NCBI GenBank assembly: GCA_024404025.1
Contig: JAKSQP010000008.1
Coordinates: forward strand, 31,308-95,307
Length of the DNA: 64,000 nt
DNA from: Clostridia bacterium
GTDB lineage: Bacteria > Bacillota > Clostridia > Oscillospirales > Acutalibacteraceae
Direction: 5' to 3'
The position numbers and the translations under genes were made by a program. Below are positions 16,782 to 24,612 of the stretch, in pieces. The first letter of the stretch is position 1; every line of letters starts with the position of its first letter. The notes under the pieces are model-generated. The model made no database searches. It was not told the origin of the DNA and worked only from the letters and a program-made list of their open reading frames with translations.

Positions 16782-18689
16782 TCAGAAAATGCGGTTTGCC
16801 CAATAGAACACAATGTTGAATATCATTCTGAAGAAATCAAGCAGACCGAGCTTTGCAAGAGGTCTTGTAAGGAATGAGGGGAATAATTCATCAAACGGTG
16901 TTACGGGATCCGCCGCAACATAACCGCCGCCGTATTCCGCATCATCGCCGTTCATGACCGTAAAGCCGAATGTTCTGTAATTTGACGGCGTTATTGTTGC
17001 GGTGTTGAAGAAAACGGTTATGTTGATTTCCTTTTTGTTCTCTGCCGGAATACTTCCGCTGAACGGGACTTCAATGCTTTCGCCGGGCTTGAGAACTTTT
17101 AAAGGATTAAGATTGAATTCAAGGTCTGCGCCGCTGCAGGTTATTGCGCTGATTGAAGCGGAATGCTTTCGGTTGACATTGGTAACGATAAGCTTTGAAG
17201 CGCTGCCGTCAACGAATCCGGGATTTGAGGTGTTGAAATCCGCATAGACGGTATTTGAAGGATTTGAGCTGTATCTGAATTGCGGATAATCAGGGTCAGA
17301 ATAAACATCTTCAATTCGGTCGGTGAGAAGAAGCGTCATTGCAAGGTCGATGGTGTAATAATCCCAAAGGGTCATTCCGTGATAGAAATCCTCAACAAAC
17401 CAGGTGTTGTCGGGCAGGAATGCCGTTGAAGCGTCAATATCCATCGAGGGAGAAACCTTGTATTTTCCGCCGCAGGGATTTATCTGCGTATAGCCGTCTG
17501 CAAATCTTGTTCCGAACGGAGCAACGGTTGCGCCGGTTGAGCAGGCAACGGTTATAATGCCGTCTGAATTTTCGTTAAGGCCCGTAACGATACGGTTGCC
17601 GGTGCCGGCAAGAATTGAAATGTGAGTGCCGTTTGCCCGGCATTCCGCAAACTTTTCTCCGAGAGACGGAAGCACCTGATAATGGAATTTATCGCATTCC
17701 TCAATCAGCTTTGCGCTTTCGGCGGAGTCAAGCAGAAGCGATTTTGTTTCTTCGTATTTATCGGAGGGAATGAAATCCCAGATGCTTCCCCAATAGCCGA
17801 GCACCTTCTGAAGATAAGGCACGAGAGCCTCGCAGAGATTATCAATGAAGCCGAGCTGCTGCGCCTTGACAAGCCATTCAAAATCGGCTTCGGTCATTGT
17901 TCCGTGTTCGATGAATCTGATAAGGTCATCCTCATCAAGCCTGACATTATTGACCATAAGGTCATAAGCGATTCCGGCGCCGCCGATTGCGGGAATCGTC
18001 AGAACGGCGTTGTTGACCTTGTTTTTGTTTCCATAAAGAGCAAGATAGGTTGCGGTCGTCTGTCCGCCGTGGCTGACAGCATATATATTCACCTTGTCTC
18101 TGCCCGTGTATTCAAGCACGCTGTCAACGAATTCATCAAGCTGCTTTGCGCAGGAAAGCTGACCCATTCTCCAATCCATCTGGAAAATGAAGATGTTTTC
18201 ATCGGCAACATATTCTTCGATTTCCTTTATTATATCTCTTTCGTGAATGATGATATCGTCGCCGTCGGGATGTTCTTTTTTTATGTTTGCAACGTTGGCC
18301 TGCGCTGCGGTTGAAGCGTATCTGTGAATTTCTTCAACGCTTGTGCCGTCGGGGTTGAGAGCAAGGTCACCGTAAAGGTCAACAAAGCCCTGTCCGACGG
18401 TGTCGGCAAGAATTTTTGCATTGCCGAGAGTAAGAGCGCCGAGACCTCTGCCGACATCGACTATTCTTTCAAGCACGAGCGAAAGAATTTCATTGATGTC
18501 AATGCCCCATGCGTGCTCGCTTGAGCCGTCCGGATTGATTTTATAAAGCGAGGTTGAAGCGTATCCCGCAACCATAATAACGGGCAGGTCGCTTATTTCG
18601 CCGCTGACATTTGTTTTTGCATAGGACATAACAACGCAGGAAGCGCCGATTATGCATACGCAGAGCAAAACGGAAATAAATTTTTTCAT
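16782..18689 (-). CDS. Secreted alpha/beta hydrolase with C-terminal membrane-type tail
   Basis: 635 residues from ATG 18689, which follows AAAGGAAG. Signal peptide MKKFISVLLCVCIIGASCVVMSYA. The hydrolase core has DLPVIMVAGYAS near 40, a DWR motif near 172, and a nucleophile elbow AVSHGGQT near 202 with Ser as nucleophile; DNTWFVEDFYHG near 445 holds a candidate catalytic His. It loosely resembles lipase or lecithin-cholesterol acyltransferase-like enzymes, but the substrate is unknown. A beta-sandwich region and the hydrophobic end LLDFFRMIFNIVFYWANRIF follow. It is a paralogue of the protein at 40510-42102. Confidence 0.75.
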   Translation of the reverse strand: MKKFISVLLCVCIIGASCVVMSYAKTNVSGEISDLPVIMVAGYASTSLYKINPDGSSEHAWGIDINEILSLVLERIVDVGRGLGALTLGNAKILADTVGQGFVDLYGDLALNPDGTSVEEIHRYASTAAQANVANIKKEHPDGDDIIIHERDIIKEIEEYVADENIFIFQMDWRMGQLSCAKQLDEFVDSVLEYTGRDKVNIYAVSHGGQTTATYLALYGNKNKVNNAVLTIPAIGGAGIAYDLMVNNVRLDEDDLIRFIEHGTMTEADFEWLVKAQQLGFIDNLCEALVPYLQKVLGYWGSIWDFIPSDKYEETKSLLLDSAESAKLIEECDKFHYQVLPSLGEKFAECRANGTHISILAGTGNRIVTGLNENSDGIITVACSTGATVAPFGTRFADGYTQINPCGGKYKVSPSMDIDASTAFLPDNTWFVEDFYHGMTLWDYYTIDLAMTLLLTDRIEDVYSDPDYPQFRYSSNPSNTVYADFNTSNPGFVDGSASKLIVTNVNRKHSASISAITCSGADLEFNLNPLKVLKPGESIEVPFSGSIPAENKKEINITVFFNTATITPSNYRTFGFTVMNGDDAEYGGGYVAADPVTPFDELFPSFLTRPLAKLGLLDFFRMIFNIVFYWANRIF

Positions 18690-18767
18690 TTTATTACTTC
18701 CTTTCAATATACTGATTTATATAATACCACATTTTATCAACATAGAAAAGAAAAATTTAAAAAAATA

Positions 18768-18796
18768 TTGACAAATCGAAGCAAATCAATTATAAT
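18768..18796 (+). promoter_or_regulatory. Consensus sigma-A promoter of the PerR-like/rubrerythrin operon
   Basis: TTGACA (18768-18773), a 17-base spacer and TATAAT (18791-18796): a perfect match to both hexamers and spacing. The operator at 18795-18817 begins inside the -10 box. Confidence 0.9.
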
Positions 18797-18817
18797 AATG
18801 ATAATGATTATCATTAT
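18795..18817. promoter_or_regulatory. Fur/PerR operator palindrome
   Basis: An 11-1-11 perfect inverted repeat centred on G18806; the core TGATAAT-G-ATTATCA equals the classic 7-1-7 Fur-family box. It covers the -10 box end and the start region, so bound repressor should block transcription of the regulator and the peroxide-defence genes behind it. Confidence 0.9.
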
Positions 18818-18835
18818 AGATTGGAGTGACGCCGG

Positions 18836-19216
18836 ATGACCAAACACAGCAGACAGCGTGATGCGATTTATAATAACCTTTGCCTGCGTAAGGATCACCC
18901 GACTGCCGAAGACATTTATTTTTCGCTTAAGCCCGTTTTGCCGGCTTTGAGCCTTGCAACGGTTTACCGTAACCTCGCAATGCTTGAAGAAGACGGCAGA
19001 ATAATCAGAATCGGTTCGGGCGGAACAGCGAGATACGATGCGGATTTATCGGAGCATCAGCATCTGCTCTGCGAAAAATGCGGCAAAGTTTTCGATATAA
19101 TGATAACCTTAAGCGGAATAAACGAAAAAGCCGCAGAGGTTTTTGACGGCAGAATAAATTCTTATTCCGTTCTTTATAAAGGATTTTGTTCCGGGTGTCT
19201 CGGAAGAAAAAAATAA
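18836..19216 (+). CDS. perR: Fur-family regulator, PerR-like
   Basis: 126 residues. The winged-helix DNA-binding half has SLATVYRNLAMLEE; the dimer/metal half has SEHQHLLCEKCGKVFDI and a C-terminal CSGC. The structural zinc site is the pair CEKC and CSGC. His21 in DHPTAED, the HQH pair and the Asp of FDI match PerR regulatory-metal ligands, and the gene is followed by a rubrerythrin, so a peroxide sensor is more likely than an iron sensor. ATG 18836 (ACGCCGGATGACC) has GGAG 11-14 bases upstream. Autoregulation through the operator at 18795-18817 is inferred. Confidence 0.85.
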   Translation: MTKHSRQRDAIYNNLCLRKDHPTAEDIYFSLKPVLPALSLATVYRNLAMLEEDGRIIRIGSGGTARYDADLSEHQHLLCEKCGKVFDIMITLSGINEKAAEVFDGRINSYSVLYKGFCSGCLGRKK

Positions 19217-19246
19217 TATTTAAATTTATTTTGGAGGAATTTTATT

Positions 19247-19795
19247 ATGAAAAAGTTTGTATGCTCGGTTTGCGGTTATGTTCATGAGGGCGATTCGGCT
19301 CCCGAAAAGTGCCCCCAGTGCGGCGTTCCCGCTTCAAAGTTTGTTGAACAGAAATCAGAAGAAATGACATGGGCATCAGAGCATGTTGTCGGCGCTGCAA
19401 AGGGCGTAAGCGAAGAAATCATCGAAGGCCTCAGAGCCAATTTCGCAGGCGAATGCTCAGAGGTAGGTATGTATCTTGCAATGGCAAGAGTTGCTCACCG
19501 TGAAGGCTATCCGGAAATCGGTCTTTATTGGGAAAAGGCAGCTTACGAAGAGGCAGAGCACGCAGCAAAGTTTGCAGAGCTTCTCGGCGAAGTTGTTACC
19601 GACAGCACCAAGAAGAATCTTGAAATGAGAGTTGAAGCCGAAAACGGCGCAACCGCAGGCAAAACCGCTCTTGCAAAGCTTGCAAAAGAGCAGAATCTCG
19701 ATGCCATTCACGATACCGTTCATGAAATGGCAAGGGACGAAGCAAGACACGGCAAGGCTTTTGCAGGTCTTCTTCAGAGATATTTCGGTGAATAA
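19247..19795 (+). CDS. Reverse rubrerythrin (NADH peroxidase component)
   Basis: 182 residues. An N-terminal rubredoxin domain with CxxC pairs (C6/C9 and C22/C25) precedes a ferritin-like diiron domain with [26 protein letters not shown] and MARDEARHG; this order is the reverse of classical rubrerythrin. Reverse rubrerythrins reduce hydrogen peroxide, and sometimes oxygen, in the cytoplasm of anaerobic clostridia and are PerR targets. Strong ribosome binding site TTTTGGAGG before ATG 19247. Thirty bases after the PerR-like gene, surely on the same transcript. Its stop is followed in the same frame by the small ORF at 19820. Confidence 0.95.
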   Translation: MKKFVCSVCGYVHEGDSAPEKCPQCGVPASKFVEQKSEEMTWASEHVVGAAKGVSEEIIEGLRANFAGECSEVGMYLAMARVAHREGYPEIGLYWEKAAYEEAEHAAKFAELLGEVVTDSTKKNLEMRVEAENGATAGKTALAKLAKEQNLDAIHDTVHEMARDEARHGKAFAGLLQRYFGE

Positions 19796-19819
19796 TACAT
19801 AAAAAGAAAGAAAACAATT

Positions 19820-20053
19820 ATAGATATTGATATTCAGGCAATCGTAAAAAAGATAACATCCGATAAGGATTTTAAAGAAAACTTTCAAAAAAATCCCACC
19901 AAATGCCTTGAAACAATTCTCGGCAAGGATCTGCCCGAAGAACAAATCGACAAGGTCATCAATCTTGTTAAAGAAAAAGCGGGTCTGGATTCCATTTCCG
20001 ATATAGCCGGTCTTGCAGGCAAGCTCGGTGGAATGTTCGGCAAAAAAGACTGA
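19820..20053 (+). CDS. Small acidic/basic protein without a standard start codon
   Basis: About 77 residues (IDIDIQAIVKKITSD...) ending LGGMFGKKD. The reading frame is coding-like and contains a helix-rich pattern with ILGKDLPEEQIDKVINLVKEK, which resembles small clostridial proteins of roughly 80 residues that normally start MDIxxIV. No ATG, GTG or TTG precedes the conserved part. The codon where ATG is expected is ATA (19820-19822), next to ATT (19817-19819); the frame is continuous with rubrerythrin across its TAA at 19793. Possible explanations: a rare ATA or ATT start, stop readthrough, or a start lost by a single G to A change. The role is unknown. A strong terminator follows. Confidence 0.55.
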   Translation: MDIDIQAIVKKITSDKDFKENFQKNPTKCLETILGKDLPEEQIDKVINLVKEKAGLDSISDIAGLAGKLGGMFGKKD

Positions 20054-20066
20054 TTTTATAAAAATG

Positions 20067-20095
20067 AATCCGGGAGCTGTTGCAGCTCCCGGATT
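20067..20095. terminator. Terminator of the PerR-like/rubrerythrin operon
   Basis: A perfect 13-base-pair stem (AATCCGGGAGCTG) with a three-base loop, followed by a T-rich stretch. Lies between convergent genes, so it can serve both strands. Confidence 0.9.
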
Positions 20096-20123
20096 TGCTT
20101 TATTATACTGATATATGGAAGAT

Positions 20124-21521
20124 TCATCTGAAATCAAATGAAGCTTTATGCGATGACCAATTAATTTTGCCGCCATCGGTCACAACGGATGAAACAATAA
20201 CAATATCGGGTTTTTCGATGTCGATATAGGTTTCAAGGCTGCCCGTGAAATGTCTTAAATCAAGCGCATGAACATTTTTTGTTCCGAGCGAAATGAACGG
20301 AATAACGCAGTTGCAGAATGAATCGTGGAGCAGGAGTATTTTTGTGTCGTCGTCCGTTATAAGCTCGTTTGAAATCTGCATTATCGGCTGATCACCGTAG
20401 CTGTAAGCCGCATAGGGATTTCTGCCGTAGTAATCGCAGACTGCAACATGATACATATTGCATAAAAGAGTAAAATCCCCGATTCGGTCAATGCCCATAT
20501 TCGGGATGTATACTTTTAATTTCGTTTCAAATTTCGGATAATAAAGGCAGAAATCATCGGGCTCGGTTTTTTCAAGAGTGACCTTTTTTCCCTGCGAGCC
20601 GAGGAAAAAATCCTCATAAATCTTTTTTTCAAAACCGGATTCGTTTATTATTTCGGTGTCAACATTAAATTTATAATTTTCTTTCAGATATTTCAAAATA
20701 TAAGCCGATGCCCGGAAGCCCGTTTCCGCAAGCCAGTGATGATCCGTGCGGTAAAATGTCTGCTGCCTTGTGAGCCCTGCATTATGAAGCACCTCTCTGA
20801 AATCCAGAACGGAAACGCCGTTTGCTTTCAGCAGCTCAATAAGCGAATCCTGATTCTGATTTGAAAAATCAAGCACTCCGCTGATATCGGTATCGTTATA
20901 TTTATCAATCTTATACGGCTCCTGGATATACAGAAATCCGCATCCCGTTTTTTTGCAATATTCCGACAGAGCGGTAACAGCCAGCGCCTTTTCGGTCATA
21001 TCGCTTTGCGGATTATATTCGGTAAGATAGCCGTCACTTAACGGAACAACAACATTATATCCCGAAGTTGGTTTTTCAGCTTTTTTTTCGTTGGTTTCGG
21101 GAGCTTCGGGATGACCGTATTTCCCCGAAAGCCAATCAAATCCGGAAAAATATTTTCCGGCGAAATCAAATATTTGCTCGGTTACGGTTTTTATCTCTTC
21201 CTCAACGGGAAGCTTAAGCGATTCGGTTTCGCAGTAATCGGCGATAAACGATGTTTCTTTGAAAGGATACATCTGCTGCCATCTGTCAGGCTCCTGCACG
21301 GAATCGGCAATGACTATCTGCGGCTTTACCGAATCTTCTTTAACTTCGTCTTCCGGAACGGTGCGCAGGATGAAATCCGTAACGAAATTCCGGATTCCGC
21401 AGGATTTTGTCAGAACCTCGCCCACATAGATTTTGATGAAAGAGTTCACAAAATACAGCGAAATGAGAGCAGTCAATAAAGTGAATATTAAAATTTTCAA
21501 ATATCCGGAAATTCGCTTCAT
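20124..21521 (-). CDS. DHHW-family membrane-anchored protein (SGNH/AlgJ-like fold)
   Basis: 465 residues from ATG 21521 (AAAGGCGG upstream). A single N-terminal membrane segment (ILIFTLLTALISLYFV) places the rest outside. The motif FYRTDHHWLAETGF near 270 defines the DHHW family, and LLHDSFCN near 410 fits the catalytic-type region of the SGNH/AlgX-AlgJ acyltransferase relatives. Such proteins are often linked to modification of cell-surface polysaccharide, but the function of this family is not established. It has no obvious operon partner; the PerR operon converges on it. Confidence 0.75.
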   Translation of the reverse strand: MKRISGYLKILIFTLLTALISLYFVNSFIKIYVGEVLTKSCGIRNFVTDFILRTVPEDEVKEDSVKPQIVIADSVQEPDRWQQMYPFKETSFIADYCETESLKLPVEEEIKTVTEQIFDFAGKYFSGFDWLSGKYGHPEAPETNEKKAEKPTSGYNVVVPLSDGYLTEYNPQSDMTEKALAVTALSEYCKKTGCGFLYIQEPYKIDKYNDTDISGVLDFSNQNQDSLIELLKANGVSVLDFREVLHNAGLTRQQTFYRTDHHWLAETGFRASAYILKYLKENYKFNVDTEIINESGFEKKIYEDFFLGSQGKKVTLEKTEPDDFCLYYPKFETKLKVYIPNMGIDRIGDFTLLCNMYHVAVCDYYGRNPYAAYSYGDQPIMQISNELITDDDTKILLLHDSFCNCVIPFISLGTKNVHALDLRHFTGSLETYIDIEKPDIVIVSSVVTDGGKINWSSHKASFDFR

Positions 21522-21546
21522 AAAAACCGCCTTTATCGAAATTTTT

Positions 21547-21578
21547 ACACACCCCGAAAGATTGCTTCCGAGGTGTGT
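21547..21578. repeat. Inverted repeat, possible weak terminator
   Basis: A 14-base stem with two mismatches or G-U pairs (ACACACCCCGAAAG with CTTCCGAGGTGTGT) and a four-base loop, between cysK and the DHHW gene. No long T run follows on the cysK strand, so partial termination or mRNA processing is equally possible. Confidence 0.5.
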
Positions 21579-21582
21579 AATT

Positions 21583-22497
21583 TTAATCAAACATACCTGT
21601 TGAGAGATATTTGCTTCCTCCGTCCGGAAGAAGAACAACTATTTTTTTGCCTTGATTTTCGGGCCTTGATGCAATCACCTCTGCGGCGTGAAGAGCCGCT
21701 CCGGCGGTTATGCCGACGATGATTCCCTCGGCTTTAACGGCCTTTTTTGCGGCTGCATAAGCCTCTTCGGTTGTGACCGTTATGATTTCGTCATAAACTT
21801 TTGTGTCGAGAATTGACGGAACAAAATTTGCCCCGATTCCCTGAAGCCCGTGAGCGCCTGCCTTGCCTCCCGAAAGGAGCGGAGAATCCGCAGGCTCAAC
21901 GGCGATAACTTTTATATCGGGATTCTTTTCTTTGAGGAATCTGCCCGTGCCGGTAATCGTGCCGCCGGTGCCGACACCTGCAACGAAGAAATCAACCTTT
22001 CCGTCGGTATCTCTCCATATTTCGGGGCCGGTTGTTTTATAGTGAGCGGCGCAGTTATCGGGATTGTCAAATTGAGCGGGAATGAAGCTGCCGGGCATTG
22101 ATTTGCAGAGCTCTTCCGCCTTTTCGATTGCGCCTGCCATGCCCTTTGCGCCCTCGGTCAGCACAAGCTCTGCGCCGAAGGCGGCAAGAAGCTGCCTGCG
22201 CTCAACGCTCATTGTGTCCGGCATAACGATTATTGTTCGCATTCCGAGCTGGTTCGCATAGGAAGCAAGACCTATGCCGGTGTTTCCGCTTGTCGGCTCA
22301 ATGATAACCGATTCTTTTGTGATTTTTCCGCTTTTCAGAGCGGCATCAAGCATTTCTTTGCCCACTCTGTCTTTTGCGCTTCCTGCGGGGTTGAGATATT
22401 CAAGCTTCGCAAGAATTTCCGCATCATTGCAAAAGCGTGAAAACCTGACGAGCGGCGTGTTGCCGACAAGCTCAGCTATGTTATTATAAATTTTCAA
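21583..22497 (-). CDS. cysK: Cysteine synthase (O-acetylserine sulfhydrylase)
   Basis: 304 residues. Fold-type II PLP enzyme: NPAGSAKDR carries the PLP Lys (K42), TSGNTGIGLA near 70 is the substrate loop and GVGTGGTITGTG near 175 binds the phosphate. It makes cysteine from O-acetylserine and sulfide in the cytoplasm. The start is taken as TTG 22497, since AAGGTGATT ends five bases before it and the product then begins MKIYNNI as in known CysK; GTG at 22506 lies inside that ribosome binding site. It follows the flavoprotein operon by ten bases and may be transcribed with it. Confidence 0.95.
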   Translation of the reverse strand: MKIYNNIAELVGNTPLVRFSRFCNDAEILAKLEYLNPAGSAKDRVGKEMLDAALKSGKITKESVIIEPTSGNTGIGLASYANQLGMRTIIVMPDTMSVERRQLLAAFGAELVLTEGAKGMAGAIEKAEELCKSMPGSFIPAQFDNPDNCAAHYKTTGPEIWRDTDGKVDFFVAGVGTGGTITGTGRFLKEKNPDIKVIAVEPADSPLLSGGKAGAHGLQGIGANFVPSILDTKVYDEIITVTTEEAYAAAKKAVKAEGIIVGITAGAALHAAEVIASRPENQGKKIVVLLPDGGSKYLSTGMFD

Positions 22498-22507
22498 ACG
22501 AATCACC

Positions 22508-24247
22508 TTAATTGTTTTCTTTGAGAAATTTCTTATCTTCTTCGGGAAGATCGAGGCCGATCGTTCCGCCCGGATTCATAAGATAATCCGGGTCGAAATA
22601 ATTCTTGAGGGCACGGACCATGCCGTATTCCGTTTTGCCTATATAGCCTTCAAGCCACGGAGCGAACATCTTGCCGATGCCGTGATGATGGCTGATTGCG
22701 GCTCCGGATTTCTGGATCGCATCAAGAATCGTTGTGTGATATGCCTTGAATTCTTCTGCATCGCTGATTTTTGTGATGAAGATGAAATAGAGGTTTGCGC
22801 CCTGCGGATAGCAATGAGACATGTGAGTTGTTACGATGGTGTTGGGCAAGGCGTGGCAGACCTTGCGGACATCTCTGTGGACCTGCGCCATATTTGACCA
22901 ATTGACCGTGCATTCGAGCGTGTCGGTGCAGATACCGAAATCCATCATGGAATCTCTCATATAAGGATCGTTGAAGCGGCCGTGTTCCCAGCTTTTGCAG
23001 ACGAATCCGGTGAGGCTCATTGCGCCGTGCTTCTTTGCGATTTTTGCAATATTCTTTCTTACATTCTTTGAATAGCCTTCTTCGCCTTCGGTGAAGCCGA
23101 GGAAGAGGCAGCGCTCCATATCTTTATATCCGAGCTTGTCAAGAAGCGGATGAAGCGGAGTTTCGTCAACATTATAAAGACGGAGCATAAGGTTTGTTTC
23201 TTCGGGATCTGAAAGACGGAATACCGATGAAAAACCGCATTCGCTCTGCATCATTTCTCTTGCGGCATCCATTGCCGTTTCCCAATCTTTAAAGATATAT
23301 GAATATCTCTTTCTGTTTTCGGGCATATAGCGGAAAATCTTGAGCGTAACTTCCGTAAGAACGCCGAATGTGCCCTCGGAGCCCATCATGATCTGGTTGA
23401 GATTCGGGCCTGTTGCTTCTCTTGGGTAGTGGCTCGTTTCAACTCTGCCGATCGGAGTTGCATATTTCTGCGAAAGAACTATATCGGTTATGCAGCCGTA
23501 ATAGGTCGAATTTTGACCCGAGCCTCTTGTTACTACCCAGCCGCCAACGGAGCTGTATTCAAATGACTGCGGGAAATGGCCGCAGGTGTAGGCTCTTTTT
23601 GCGCCGAAATTCTTAACGGCTTCGTTGAGAGTTTTTTCAAGGCACGGTCCGCTCATACCTGCCTGAACGGTGATGGTCTGGTCGGTTTCGTTGAAATTGA
23701 TAACCTTGTTGAAGCGTTTGCGCATATCCATTGAAACGCCGCCCTTAATGGGTTCAACACCTCTTGTTACGGAGCTTCCGCCGCCGTAAACATAAAGGGG
23801 AATCTTATTGGCAACGCAGTAAGCAACGCATTTTTCAACCTGCTCTGCGGTGTCGGGATAAACAACAACATCCGGCAGAGAATCTATTCTTTTTTCACGC
23901 ATTCTCATAAGGTCGTATGCGGTCTGACCGTAGGCAACCGAAAGGCGGTCATAATCTTCAACGGAAACGAATTCATCGCCGAAAATTTCTTTGAGAGCAT
24001 TGATGTGCTTCTCGTCAAGCTTTGACGGCATATCAAGCTTTACTTCGTCAAGGCCGACATCGCCGCAGTAGCCTTTGAAATCATCGTCGGTCATTTTGAA
24101 AGTCTCTTTCATCATTTTATAGAGAGCTTCTTTGGGATACTTAACGAATTCGGGGTCGCCCCATCTGAAAATAGAACGGTATGATTTTGCGGGCGCAGCT
24201 TCCTTTATCCATGCAGGCTCAAAGCCCTTATAAGGTTTTGTGCTCAT
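22508..24247 (-). CDS. FAD-binding oxidase, alkyl-DHAP synthase-like
   Basis: 579 residues of the vanillyl-alcohol-oxidase/PCMH flavoprotein fold. Seen in order: PDVVVYPDTAEQVEKCV near 145, YGGGSSVTRGV near 172 (FAD pyrophosphate loop), SFEYSSVGGWVVTRGSGQNS near 245, GSEGTFGVLTE near 310 and HHHGIGK near 530. The SVGGW block and the triple His followed by GIGK are hallmarks of alkylglycerone-phosphate synthase, which swaps an acyl for an alkyl chain on DHAP to start ether lipids. Bacterial relatives may instead be 2-hydroxyacid oxidases of the GlcD type. Placement behind a GlpA-like gene, with an ATGA overlap to DUF1667, supports a DHAP or glycerol-phosphate substrate. Confidence 0.8.
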   Translation of the reverse strand: MSTKPYKGFEPAWIKEAAPAKSYRSIFRWGDPEFVKYPKEALYKMMKETFKMTDDDFKGYCGDVGLDEVKLDMPSKLDEKHINALKEIFGDEFVSVEDYDRLSVAYGQTAYDLMRMREKRIDSLPDVVVYPDTAEQVEKCVAYCVANKIPLYVYGGGSSVTRGVEPIKGGVSMDMRKRFNKVINFNETDQTITVQAGMSGPCLEKTLNEAVKNFGAKRAYTCGHFPQSFEYSSVGGWVVTRGSGQNSTYYGCITDIVLSQKYATPIGRVETSHYPREATGPNLNQIMMGSEGTFGVLTEVTLKIFRYMPENRKRYSYIFKDWETAMDAAREMMQSECGFSSVFRLSDPEETNLMLRLYNVDETPLHPLLDKLGYKDMERCLFLGFTEGEEGYSKNVRKNIAKIAKKHGAMSLTGFVCKSWEHGRFNDPYMRDSMMDFGICTDTLECTVNWSNMAQVHRDVRKVCHALPNTIVTTHMSHCYPQGANLYFIFITKISDAEEFKAYHTTILDAIQKSGAAISHHHGIGKMFAPWLEGYIGKTEYGMVRALKNYFDPDYLMNPGGTIGLDLPEEDKKFLKENN

Positions 24248-24612
24248 TTTATTTCCTCCTTTAATACATCGCTTGTTGCGATAACATCAACACCGAGGCC
24301 GAGAACATTTTCTATGACCGTGTCGCCTCTGCCGAGTCTTTCGCTGACAACTGTGTTATTTATCTCTTTCATAACATCGAATATTTTTTCTTTCGGAATA
24401 TCCGATGAAACCCTGACGGGGATAACGGGCGTTTCGGGGAATGCGGTCGCAGCGGTTGAGCATATTGTTCTCATCGGCATTGTTTGCTCGGTGATCGCAA
24501 AATCTCTGCCTCTTTTGCAGGTGTTGCCCGTGACCTCAAATGAGCCGTCGGGATTTTTTGTGACTTCCATTGTGCATCCTCTCGGACATACTATACAAAC
24601 AAGCCTGCTCAT
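24244..24612 (-). CDS. DUF1667 protein
   Basis: 122 residues with an N-terminal CIVCPRGC and a further CKRGRDFA near 32, giving four Cys that may bind a metal or iron-sulfur cluster. The rest is the DUF1667 domain (PVRVSSDIPKEKIFDVM). The family regularly accompanies GlpA-like and FAD/NAD oxidoreductase genes in clostridia and is thought to be an electron-transfer or accessory subunit; its biochemical role is not proven. It overlaps both neighbours by four bases (ATGA), so the three or four proteins are probably made in fixed ratio. Confidence 0.9.
   Translation of the reverse strand: MSRLVCIVCPRGCTMEVTKNPDGSFEVTGNTCKRGRDFAITEQTMPMRTICSTAATAFPETPVIPVRVSSDIPKEKIFDVMKEINNTVVSERLGRGDTVIENVLGLGVDVIATSDVLKEEIK

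Noticed and set aside
19457..20176. 239-codon minus-strand frame over rubrerythrin
   Set aside because: Antisense shadow of rubrerythrin and the small ORF; Cys-rich hydrophobic translation without family features.
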